NCBI GenBank assembly: GCA_963969365.1
Contig: OZ017763.1
Span: forward strand, 1,426,001 to 1,490,000
Direction: 5' to 3'
Source: Asterochloris sp. CNOR1
Taxonomy: Eukaryota; Chlorophyta; Trebouxiophyceae; Trebouxiales; Trebouxiaceae
Length of the DNA: 64,000 bases
The notes below the pieces were generated by a model. The model saw only the letters and a list, made by a program, of their open reading frames with translations, had not been told where the DNA came from and did not search any database. This document shows positions 36,708-46,008 of the stretch, one piece after another. A program made the translations under genes and the position numbers. Each line of letters opens with the position of its first letter. Positions within the stretch are counted from its first letter, which is position 1.

Positions 36708-38157
36708 GTGCTGAACCGGCACCAAGGCGTCTTCCAGCCTCTTCCCAGTAAACTACCACCAAGGAGGGACGTTGACCACCACATCGACCTGGAACCTGGC
36801 GGCGCCCAACCATATCAGGGCATCTACCGCATGTCCCCTGTGGAGCTTGGAGAGCTGCGCAAGCAGCTGGACGACTTGCTGGAGAAGGGCTTCATCAAGC
36901 CCAGCAAGTCCCCCTTTGGAGCACCCATCCTCTTCGTGCACAAGAAGGACGGCGGCCTGCGGATGTGCATCGACTACAGAGCGCTCAACAAAATCACTGT
37001 GAAGAACCGCTACCCCATTCCACGCATTGATGACCTCCTGGACCAACTCAATGGCGCCAAGGTGTTCTCCAAGCTGGACCTGGCCAGTGGCTACTGGCAA
37101 GTCCGCATCGCTGAGGGCGACACGCACAAGACGGCCTTCCGCTCACGCTATGGTCACTTTGAGTTCCTGGTGCTACCCTTTGGGCTCACCAATGCGCCAA
37201 GCACGTTCATGACCCTCATGAATCAAGTGCTCAGGCCCTTCCTGGACAAATTCGTCGTGGTCTACCTTGACGACATCCTCATCTACTCCAAGTCCCCTGA
37301 GGAGCACGCGCAGCATGTGGAGGCTGTGCTCAGTGCCTTGGAGCGGCACCACCTCTACGCCAAGGCCTCCAAGTGCCAGTTCGGCATGGCTGAGCTGGAC
37401 TTCCTTGGCCACACCATCAGCGGGGCAGGCATCAAGGTGGACGCAAGGAAGGTGAAGGCCATTCTTGATTGGCCTGACCCCTCAGACGCACACCAACTCC
37501 GGTGCTTTCTGGGCCTCGCGGGCTTCTACCGGCGCTTTGTCAACAGGTTCTCCCACATAGCAGCGCCACTGACCAACATCACCGGCGCCAAGGCAACTTG
37601 GCGATGGAGCGAGGTGGAGGCCAAGGCCTTTGCTGAGCTCAAGCATGCTCTGACAACCACACCAGTCCTGGCCACACCTGACTTCGCCTACCCCTTCGAG
37701 CTCTACACAGACGCCTCCCAGTTTGCCATCGGGGCCACGCTGCTTCAGGACCAAGGCAATGGACTTCAGCCCATCGCCTACGAGTCTCGCAAGCTCAACT
37801 CCGCCGAGCGCAACTACCCCATACATGAGCTGGAGCTACTGGCGGTGATCCATGCTCTTCGCACATGGCGCTGCTACCTGGAAGGATCCAAGTTCCGCGT
37901 CAACTCAGACCACCTCAACCTCAAATACCTCACCACTCAGCGCAACCTGTCCCGGCGACAAGCTCGCTGGCTGGAGACACTCCAGCAGTTTGACCTGGAC
38001 ATCCACTACAAGGCGGGCAGTGACAACCTCGCAGACCCCCTCTCCCGCCGCCCAGACCTCCATGCCATCACTGGCACCTTCCAACACAACCTTATGGAGC
38101 TTATCAAGTCGGCCTACGAAGGCGACACCTACCTGGAGGAGAGTGGAAGGCAAGTGC
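36708..38157 (+). CDS. pol: Gypsy-B left-arm reverse transcriptase and RNase H
   Basis: [65 protein letters not shown] and [13 protein letters not shown] (YLDD). RNase [48 protein letters not shown]. The frame stays open to 38258, but after about 38157 it reads the reverse complement of the other arm's integrase, so the last 30 or so residues are foreign. Confidence 0.93.
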
Positions 38158-39999
38158 CCTCAGCATCTCCTCCAAGGTGCGGTTGGCACGCTCCGTCTGG
38201 CCATCAGTCTGAGGGTGGAAGGCGGTGGACACCCTCAGGTTGGTGCCAAGGATGTTGAATTTGCTCCCAGTTGTGCTCTGGTGTTGGCAGAGGTTGAAGT
38301 AGGCCGGCGGGTGCGCGGTTGAGGGGCTTGTTGCGTTGGCAGGAGTCACAGGTCCTGACATAGTCAGCCACATCATCGCGCTGGTGTGGCCACCAGAAGT
38401 CCTTGGAGACTCCTCGAAGCAGCTTGTCCATGCCCAGGTGTCCAGAGAAGGGGGTGTCGTGGTACTCGCGGAGAATGTCTTGGCGAAGGTTAGCACCAGC
38501 TGGACGTAGACTGCACCCTCCTTGCGCCAGACGCCGTTCAACTCCTCAAGCACTTGCCTTCCACTCTCCTCCAGGTAGGTGTCGCCTTCGTAGGCCGACT
38601 TGATGCGCTCCATAAGGTTGTGTTGGAAGGTGCCAGTGATGGCATGGAGGTCTGGGCGGCGGGAGAGGGGGTCTGCGAGGTTGTCACTGCCCGCCTTGTA
38701 GTGGATGTCCAGGTCAAACTGCTGGAGTGTCTCCAGCCAGCGAGCTTGCCGCCGGGACAGGTTGCGCTGAGTGGTGAGGTATTTGAGGTTGAGGTGGTCT
38801 GAGTTGACGCGGAACTTGGATCCTTCCAGGTAGCAGCGCCATGTGCGAAGAGCATGGATCACCGCCAGTAGCTCCAGCTCATGTATGGGGTAGTTGCGCT
38901 CGGCGGAGTTGAGCTTGCGAGACTCGTAGGCGATGGGCTGAAGTCCATTGCCTTGGTCCTGAAGCAGCGTGGCCCCGATGGCAAACTGGGAGGCGTCTGT
39001 GTAGAGCTCGAAGGGGTAGGCGAAGTCAGGTGTGGCCAGGACTGGTGTGGTTGTCAGAGCATGCTTGAGCTCAGCAAAGGCCTTGGCCTCCACCTCGCTC
39101 CATCGCCAAGTTGCCTTGGCGCCGGTGATGTTGGTCAGTGGCGCTGCTATGTGGGAGAACCTGTTGACAAAGCGCCGGTAGAAGCCCGCGAGGCCCAGGA
39201 AGCACCGGAGTTGGTGTGCGCCTGAGGGGTCAGGCCAATCAAGAATGGCCTTCACCTTCCTTGCGTCCACCTTGATGCCTGCCCCGCTGATGGTGTGGCC
39301 AAGGAAGTCCAGCTCAGCCATGCCGAACTGGCACTTGGAGGCCTTGGCGTAGAGGTGGTGCCGCTCCAAGGCACTGAGCACAGCCTCCACATGCTGCGCG
39401 TGCTCCTCAGGGGACTTGGAGTAGATGAGGATGTCGTCAAGGTAGACCACGAAGAATTTGTCCAGGAAGGGCCTGAGCACTTGGTTCATGAGGGTCATGA
39501 ACGTGCTTGGCGCATTGGTAAGCCCAAAGGGTAGCACCAGGAACTCAAAGTGACCATAGCGTGAGCGGAAGGCCGTCTTGTGCGTGTCGCCCTCAGCGAT
39601 GCGGACTTGCCAGTAGCCACTGGCCAGGTCCAGCTTGGAGAACACCTTGGCGCCATTGAGTTGGTCCAGGAGGTCATCAATGCGTGGAATGGGGTAGCGG
39701 TTCTTCACAGTGATTTTGTTGAGCGCTCTGTAGTCGATGCACATCCGCAGGCCGCCGTCCTTCTTGTGCACGAAGAGGATGGGTGCTCCAAAGGGGGACT
39801 TGCTGGGCTTGATGAAGCCCTTCTCCAGCAAGTCGTCCAGCTGCTTGCGCAGCTCTCCAAGCTCCACAGGGGACATGCGGTAGATGCCCTGATATGGTTG
39901 GGCGCCGCCAGGTTCCAGGTCGATGTGGTGGTCAACGTCCCTCCTTGGTGGTAGTTTACTGGGAAGAGGCTGGAAGACGCCTTGGTGCCGGTTCAGCAC
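38158..39999 (-). CDS. pol: Gypsy-B right-arm RT, RNase H and broken integrase
   Basis: The same RT-RNase H as the left arm. It continues into integrase: in a second frame (38431-38204) the HHCC region reads [18 protein letters not shown], and near the end in the first frame [20 protein letters not shown]. The integrase is damaged: the zinc region is frame-shifted, and the segment between EHNWEQI and [13 protein letters not shown], which should hold the first two catalytic Asp, is missing. The reading then enters the left arm's reverse complement. Confidence 0.88.
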
Positions 40000-40037
40000 C
40001 TCCTAGAGCTGGGCGTGTGAAGTCTGTGGTGCCGGGG

Positions 40038-40589
40038 TCACTGTGGTTGTCTCTGCGGTGGTTGTCTCTGCGGTGGTTGTCTCTGCGGTGCGCACCAGGG
40101 CAAGCTGGCGCCGTGTCTGAGTGCTCTGGAGGCTTGCAACGAGGAGATGACTGGGATGTCCTTGGAAGAAGTTGTTCTTGGTGCCTCACTGCTGGGGGCC
40201 ACTATGATCTGTGTTGGGCGTTCAGGTCCTTGGATTCTTGGTCGCAAGGTGCGCTGTGCCCAGTCGATGTCAGGGTTGCTCTGGAGCCATGGTTGTCCCA
40301 GGATGTGATCATGGGGGCCGAGGTCTGTGACGTGGAGGTGGCACGAGGTCTGGTAGCCACTGAGGGTGACGGTGTTGTCGCTAGTCTGGGTGCATGGGCG
40401 CACGCTGCCGTCTGCAAGCGTGACACGCCCATGGGGGTCTTCCTTGGTCTTGGGTAGTCTGTGCTTGGCCATGTAGCGGTGGTTGATGAAGTCCATGGAG
40501 GCACCTGAGTCCACCAGGATGTTGGCAGGGTGTCCGGCGCAGGTGCCTTGAAGGATGAGCAGGTCTGGGTGGCATGGTGGTGTTGTCAT
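40038..40589 (-). CDS. pro: Gypsy-B right-arm protease region
   Basis: The same NILVDSGASMDFINHRY protease as the left arm. It differs by one missing Asn codon (SNPDIDW instead of SNNPDIDW) and a frame disturbance near the C-terminal repeat. The TAG before the RT frame is conserved (plus-strand cta at about 40003). Confidence 0.8.
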   Translation of the reverse strand: MTTPPCHPDLLILQGTCAGHPANILVDSGASMDFINHRYMAKHRLPKTKEDPHGRVTLADGSVRPCTQTSDNTVTLSGYQTSCHLHVTDLGPHDHILGQPWLQSNPDIDWAQRTLRPRIQGPERPTQIIVAPSSEAPRTTSSKDIPVISSLQASRALRHGASLPWCAPQRQPPQRQPPQRQPQ

Positions 40590-40723
40590 GGTGGCGACTC
40601 CGATGTGGCTTTGGATGTGTGCCGGCGCAGCTCTGTGCCCAAAGCCTGTGTGACCAGGCTGGCCAGCTAGTTTTTTGGTTGCTCATGTGATGAGGATGAT
40701 GTGGGGCGCGTGGTGTTGAAGTA

Positions 40724-40728
40724 GGTGC
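40724..40728. repeat. Target-site duplication GGTGC of the nested solo LTR, left copy
   Basis: GGTGC directly before TGTGGCC; the second copy is at 40935-40939 directly after TGCTGCA. Confidence 0.9.
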
Positions 40729-40934
40729 TGTGGCCTCGCTTACAACGTACGGTGGACGGTGGGCTCTGAGACGGTGTTCAAAGGTGTCAAGGAATGTTGG
40801 TGAAGTGCCAGTGTGCTATATATACTCTCATATTATTATAATATAAGGAAAGGAAAATCAAGGAAGGTTCTAGCAGGTGCAGTGGAAGCTTCTGATAGGG
40901 TCTGGTAGGGTCTAGAAGGCAGCAGTGTGCTGCA
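40729..40934 (-). repeat. Gypsy-B solo LTR nested in right-arm gag
   Basis: 206 bp, the same LTR as 34507-34712 and 41763-41968, bounded by the 5-bp duplication GGTGC. It interrupts gag immediately after the zinc knuckle. No internal sequence is attached, so it is a solo LTR left by LTR-LTR recombination. Confidence 0.93.
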
Positions 40935-40939
40935 GGTGC

Positions 40940-41730
40940 ACTCCTCAGCAAGATGTCCAGGCTGGCGGCAGCGGAAGCACCTGCCCTCTCTGTACAGGCG
41001 CTCACGCTCTGCTGGTGAGAGCTTGGGTGGGCGGGTCAGAGCGCCAAGTTGCATGGGCTGTGGCCCCATGTAGGTAGGTGAAGGTGTCGGCCGGTTGACA
41101 GGGTAGGTGGGCCGCGTGAAGTACAGTGCTGAGTGAGCAGCTTGTGCCAAGCGGATGGCGTCGTTGACAGTGGTTGGGCGCTGGAGCTCCACGTGGAGGC
41201 GGATCTGGGGCTTCAGCCCCCTCACAAAGCGGTAGACGGCGTCCGCGGGGTGCATCTCTGGAACTTCCAGGAGCAGACCTGAGAACTGGTTGGCGTAGTC
41301 TGTGACAGAGGTGCGTTGCTTGAGGTTCTCCATGCGGTCCCTGGCCATGCGCTCAGCATCGATGGTCTGGAAGGCCTCAAGGAAGGAGGCCTTGAAGGGC
41401 TGCCCAGGTGGTTGGTGGGCTTCCAGAAGCTTCCTGAGCACGCCACCAGGTTCTGGCAGCTCCGATGAGGAAGGACACTGCGTGGGGGATGGCGTGGGCG
41501 GTGTCCAGGATGCCCAGGATGGTGAGGTAGAGTGTCATCTGGTGCAGCCAGTTGGATGCTGCACCACTGCGGCGGTCTCCCTCATACTTCTCTGGCTGAG
41601 GTGGCTTGGGTTGCTTGGGTGCTGAGTGCAGCAGCCTGCTGTGTGCTGAGCTGCTGCAGGGCACCGGTGACTGTTGCCAGGGAAGCCTCGAGCTCCCCGA
41701 TCTTGGCTTGCATGGCTGCTGGGTCCATGG
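40940..41730 (-). pseudogene. gag: Gypsy-B right-arm Gag, broken
   Basis: Reads the same Gag as the left arm (KYEGDRRSGAASNWLHQ, VTDYANQFSGLLLEVPEM, CFRCRQPGHLAEEC) but in several frames: small indels near 41625 and near 41400 break it, and the solo LTR cuts it after the zinc knuckle. Confidence 0.85.
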
Positions 41731-41762
41731 GGAATGATCGAACAGAACCTCCGAAACCAAGT

Positions 41763-41968
41763 TGTGGCCTCGCTTACAACGTACGGTGGACGGTGGGCTC
41801 TGAGACGGTGTTCAAAGGTGTCAAGGAATGTTGGTGAAGTGCCAGTGTGCTATATATACTCTCATATTATTATAATATAAGGAAAGGAAAATCAAGGAAG
41901 GTTCTAGCAGGTACAGTGGAAGCTTCTGATAGGGTCTGGTAGGGTCTAGAAGGCAGCAGTGTGCTGCA
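41763..41968 (-). repeat. Gypsy-B right-arm 5' LTR
   Basis: 206 bp, identical in length to the other two B LTRs, with about three substitutions relative to the left LTR. Confidence 0.92.
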
Positions 41969-42327
41969 TATATACAGGCAACTCAATGAGGCAGCCATTA
42001 GTTCTGAGATAGCAGAACAGGCTTCAGCCTGCACCTCAGCATCATCTGTCAATTGTGGCCAGTCTTCTGCCAGCAGTAAATAGGGCTTGACCGAGGTATC
42101 TCCTTCTTGGGGCAAGCTGGGGATAGCTTCGAGACCATCCTGGGAGGCAGCCCGTACAAGTATTTGGCAGATGGCTTGACAAAGTCAGACCTCACGAACC
42201 CCCCCGTGGTGTTTTCTCACTGAGGAGTAGTGATGTCCCCCTGTGACTCATTTGCAGCGCCCCCCGTCTGCTAGCGTTTTTAAGGGCTGCTCATCTGCAA
42301 CAGGATCGTGACCTTTAACGCGGCTGC
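41969..42327. other. Host-like spacer between B composite and A2; nothing recognised
   Basis: No open frame with a recognisable motif. It ends in GCTGC, the target site of the next element. Confidence 0.5.
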
Positions 42328-42573
42328 TGTGGCCCAGGGGTTACATGGTTGCTATGGACTTGGGCCCTGAGGCCAGGTACAAGGTTGTGAGGTGTGTGAA
42401 GTATGAGAGGTCTCCTAGCAAGGTGAACAGAGTGCTATATATACCATATCAATATCACTATTTATAAAGGTAAGCTCATGGAAGGTTCTGGCAGGTGCAG
42501 TGGAAACTTCTGGCAGGTGCAGCAGAAGTGTCTGGCAGGTCTGGTAGGTTCTGGTAGGTAGTTGTGTGCTACA
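42328..42573 (-). repeat. Gypsy-A2 3' LTR
   Basis: TGTGGCCCAGG...TGTGCTACA, 246 bp. It matches 44055-44300 with very few changes, among them tctggtaggtag/tctagtaggtag. Confidence 0.93.
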
Positions 42574-42885
42574 TCCTTCCCCCCTTTAGTATTGAAGCTC
42601 CTTTGGGGGGGGCCTCCATGTTGTGTGGCAAACGCTGGGATGTGCCAAGTGCGTTGCATTGCTGTGGTCCCAATGTGATCTGCGTTGGTTGCTCGGGCCC
42701 TTAGATTCTTGGCCGCAAGGCGCACTGTGCTCACTCCATGACGAGGTTGTAGTATTTCGCCGCGATGACGTTGGTGTTGTCCTTGGTGTCTCACCCATGC
42801 CTGAGGTCTCATTGGGTCCACTGTGATCTGTGATGGGTGTCCAGGTCCTTGGAGTCTGGTCCGCAAGGTGCTCTGTGCCCGGGTG

Positions 42886-42962
42886 GTCTCTGCGATGGTG
42901 TTGTCTCAGCGATGGTGTGGTCTCTGCGATGGTGTGGTCTCTGCGATGGTGTTGTCTTCGGT
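42886..42962. repeat. 17-bp minisatellite, about 4 units (gypsy A2)
   Basis: The same gtctctgcgatggtgtg unit as in A1 at the same place in the element, but with about half as many units. Confidence 0.88.
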
Positions 42963-43038
42963 GTCTTGGGATCCATATTGTGGCACAATCTCTGGTAGTC
43001 ACTGAGGTGTTTTTGGTCTAGAAGCTGCTGCCTAAGGG

Positions 43039-44004
43039 TCACTCCTGCCTGAGCATGTCCGCTCTAGTCTGCAAAAATGTCCCTTGGACTTGGGTAGTCT
43101 TGGTCTGGGTTGTCGATGTTGGCGTGGCTCTGCTGGCGCAGATTTGTGCCAAAGCTGTGTGATCAGGTTGGCCAGCTAGTCTTTGGGTTGCTCTTGTCTT
43201 GAGGATGTTGTTGGACGATCGGTGGTTGACATAGTACGGTCTTGAGCACGGTGCCCAAGTTGGTGGCAGCGGAAGCTCTGCTTGCTTGTCTCTGAGGAGG
43301 CGGTGTCGCTCTGTGGGGGGGCGTCTGGTCAGGGCACCCAGCTGCATGGGTTGTGGTCCCAGGTAGGGAGGTGAAGGTGTTGGCCGGTTGATAGGGTAGG
43401 TGGGCCGTGTGTAGCAGAGAGCTGAGTCAACGGCTTGTGCCAGGCGCATGGCGTCGTTGACGGTGGATGGCCGCTGAAGCTCCACGTGGAGGCGAATCTG
43501 GGGCTTCAGGCCCTTCACAAACTGGTAGATGGCGTCCGCGGGGTGCATGTGTGGAACTTCCAGGAGTAGGCCTGAGAACTGGTTGGCGTAGTCTGTGACA
43601 GAGGTGCGTTGCCTGAGGTTCTCCATGTTGTCTCTGGCGATGCGCTCAGCATCAAGGGTCTGGAAGGCCTCAAGGAAGGCACCCTTGAATGTTGTCCAGG
43701 TGGTTGGTGGGCTTCCGGAAATTTCTTGGGTGCGCCACCAGGTTCTTGTAGCTCCTATGAGGAAGGACACGGCGTGGGGCACGGCCTGTGCGGTGCCCAG
43801 GAGTCCCGAGAGGGTGAGGTAGAGTGTCATCTGGTGCAGCCAGTTGGATGCTGCACCACTGCGGTGGTCTCCTTGGAACTTGTCTGGCTTGGGTGGTTTG
43901 GGGGGCTTGGGTGCTGAGTGGACAGCCTGCTGTGTGCTGAGCTGCTGTAGGGCACTGGTGGCTGTGATCAGGGAAGCCTCGAGCTCCATGATCTTGGCTT
44001 GCAT
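43039..44004 (-). CDS. gag: Gypsy-A2 Gag
   Basis: Closely similar to A1 Gag (VTDYANQFSGLLLEVPHM, RTWWRTQEISGSPPTTW), with start ATG at 44004-44002. The zinc-knuckle region is lost (DKQAELPLPPTWAPCSRP) by a shift after RLLRDKQ, and the frame then runs on to 43039 in a different reading. Confidence 0.85.
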   Translation of the reverse strand: MQAKIMELEASLITATSALQQLSTQQAVHSAPKPPKPPKPDKFQGDHRSGAASNWLHQMTLYLTLSGLLGTAQAVPHAVSFLIGATRTWWRTQEISGSPPTTWTTFKGAFLEAFQTLDAERIARDNMENLRQRTSVTDYANQFSGLLLEVPHMHPADAIYQFVKGLKPQIRLHVELQRPSTVNDAMRLAQAVDSALCYTRPTYPINRPTPSPPYLGPQPMQLGALTRRPPTERHRLLRDKQAELPLPPTWAPCSRPYYVNHRSSNNILKTRATQRLAGQPDHTALAQICASRATPTSTTQTKTTQVQGTFLQTRADMLRQE

Positions 44005-44054
44005 GGCTGCTGGGTCCGTGGGGAATGATCGAACAGAACCCTCCGAAACCAAGT

Positions 44055-44300
44055 TGTGGCCCAGGGGTTACATGGTTGCTATGGACTTGGGCCCTGAGGC
44101 CAGGTACAAGGTTGTGAGGTGTGTGAAGTATGAGAGGTCTCCTAGCAAGGTGAACAGAGTGCTATATATACCATATCAATATCACTATTTATAAAGGTAA
44201 GCTCATGGAAGGTTCTGGCAGGTGCAGTGGAAACTTCTGGCAGGTGCAGCAGAAGTGTCTGGCAGGTCTGGTAGGTTCTAGTAGGTAGTTGTGTGCTACA
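44055..44300 (-). repeat. Gypsy-A2 5' LTR
   Basis: 246 bp, followed directly by the GCTGC duplication; TATA-like gctatatatacc inside. Confidence 0.93.
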
Positions 44301-44305
44301 GCTGC

Positions 44306-45635
44306 TCTAGCTGAGCTCAGGTTGCTGCCATTAGTGTTTTGCAATGGGCCTTGTAACTTACGCTGTATGCTGAGGAGAACGACTTCTGGCATGATGTCCT
44401 TCTCATCAGCGGTCTCTGCACAGCCTCCAGTTGATTTGGTCAAAGTACCTTATGAGGCAGACATGGCTGCCTGTGGGCAGGCAGACCAAGGCAGAGACAG
44501 AGAACATCGCCAGCAGTAGCCACGCGTCTCTGATGACACTGCTGCAGGCATGCACAACATGCTGTTCGCAACCACAGAAGACACTCGTGCAAGAGGTTAA
44601 CGAGATTCACCAGGCAATGTCAGTATCAGTAGTGGCAACTCCCAGCTAGCCCTTCAGCCTCAAATTTGTCAACATCCCCTTCGATAATTTTCGAGATTGA
44701 CACCGTTCTGTGAGCGCTTGCGTGTGCCTGTCTTCTGCAAATGGACTTTGTGTGCCTCGGTGTTGCCGCTGTGCCCGTATGCTGAACACTTGCGATTGCA
44801 ATAGTGCTCAGTGCAGGATCGTGACATCAAGTTCGTTGTGTTGTCGTGCCTCCGCACACGACCAAAAGAACGATCAAGTCGATGATTGCCTCAGCCTTCT
44901 TCGCAAGGTCATGCATGCGCTCCTGGCCCAGCAACTCATGGTGTTTTATGCAATGCCTTCGTGGTGCACTTTAGGCAGTGAACTTGTGGAACATTCGCAG
45001 TATTGTGCAATCCTAGACATGTCCGGTAGAGACCTTGATGTCAGGCCTGAAGCTGTTATCTGGCAGCTTGACCATTGTGGCAGGGTGGAAGTGACATTCA
45101 ATGTGGCCCAGGGTTTACATTATAAGCAAGGGCCTGGAGAATCCCTGTGAAGTGCAAGCAAGGGAAACTCAGGTCAGTACGTGAGGACAGTGTTTCAAGC
45201 CAACGGTGCCAAACTTTTCGACTCAGCAGCACCATAAAATGTCAGAGCAGCAATGTCCTCATTGCGCTGCGATCCTGGCCTGAGAGGCAGGCTCAGCAGC
45301 AAAAATGGCACATGCTGTCGGTCTGCTGCTCTCACTGAGACACTGTGTTGAGCCTGACTGCAGACTGCCTTTGGACGATCAGATGATGAGCGTAGTCTCA
45401 GTAGTGTTGTGGAACTGCAGTGATCATGGCAAACCTTGTGGCAGACCAGGCAACTGACTATTTGTGAAAGGTACTAAGTTGACTTGGGAGGTAACACAAG
45501 CACCCATGCTGGTGGGCATGGTCCCAGGATGACAAGTAAATTGCAGTTGAGACCTTTGCAGGCTCTGCACACAGCACTTTGCTGACCTGACATTCAATTA
45601 CCAAGCGTTCCTCAACATTGGGGACCTGCAGAGGT
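44306..45635. repeat. Diverged segmental duplicate, copy 1 (older host sequence)
   Basis: Shares scattered but colinear similarity with 50100-51480: at 44385/50130 (ccttctcatcagcggtctct / cctgctcatcagcagcctct), at about 45180-45260/51025-51110, at 45330/51170 (ctgctgctctca), and best at 45570-45612/51391-51432 (gctgacctgacattcaa). Both copies may be one exon-intron gene, since ISGLCTA/ISSLCVA and ADLTFN readings are conserved, but the minus strand is also open (VIECQVSKVLCAEPA / AVECQVSILLCAEPA). I cannot assign a protein or strand. Copy 1 is cut by copia-2. Confidence 0.6.
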
Positions 45636-45892
45636 TGTTGAGAGGCAGTCAGACCAGACATGCCAGTCCAGTCTGTGAGAGTGTCCACACTGGTCAAGAA
45701 CATTCTACAATCTACCCTGCATGTTCAAGAAGCTTCTGGAACAGACTCTTCTGGAGCCTTCACATTAACTCATAGCAGCTTCCATGAACTAATATGCTTG
45801 ACCGTTGACCAGTGTATATAAGGGCCTTGGGCCACACACAAACTTCACTTCTGTAACACATTTGCTAGCCAGCCACCGCCAATCATACAACA
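45636..45892 (+). repeat. Copia-2 5' LTR
   Basis: TGTTGAGAGG...ATCATACAACA, with TATA box tatataagg at about 45814. The primer site GGTTATGGGCCCAG follows at 45893-45906. Confidence 0.95.
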
Positions 45893-45906
45893 GGTTATGG
45901 GCCCAG
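45893..45906 (+). other. Copia-2 primer-binding site (half initiator tRNA type)
   Basis: GGTTATGGGCCCAG directly after the LTR, the same as in copia-1 and complementary to the anticodon arm of initiator tRNA-Met. Confidence 0.8.
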
Positions 45907-46008
45907 TCCTCGCCGGCTGCTAGCCACAGAAGCCGTCTCTGCCTTAAGGAGCCAACCACCAGAGGAGTGGGCACAGCAAAGGAAGGCAAGACTACACCTG
46001 GGACCAAG

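Larger units (their letters stand above)
34507..41968. mobile_element. Fold-back composite of two gypsy family-B copies
   Basis: Two copies of a pol-bearing Ty3/gypsy element face each other. Left arm (+): 5' LTR, gag, protease, RT and RNase H to about 38157. Right arm (-): 5' LTR at 41763-41968, gag, protease, RT, RNase H and part of integrase, to about 38158. The arms are near identical where aligned. Neither copy has a 3' LTR or polypurine tract. The left arm carries an internal duplication and inverted insert; the right arm carries a nested solo LTR. No target duplication is seen (flanks ctgtg and tatat). Confidence 0.85.
42328..44300 (-). mobile_element. Gypsy family A, copy 2: gag-only element with target duplication
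   Basis: 1973 bp, LTRs 42328-42573 and 44055-44300 (246 bp each, almost identical), flanked by GCTGC at 42323-42327 and 44301-44305. Internal organisation is the same as copy 1: gag, minisatellite, polypurine tract, no pol. It has therefore moved as a gag-only unit. Confidence 0.93.

Noticed and set aside
38158-38322. Continuation of left-arm pol and a 156-codon frame at the fold-back centre
   Set aside because: These are reverse-complement readings of the other arm's integrase, not a new gene.
45805-46008. Extension of copia Gag-Pol into the LTR
   Set aside because: The upstream part opens with TTG and crosses the LTR and the primer-binding site; the first ATG with Gag similarity is 46009.
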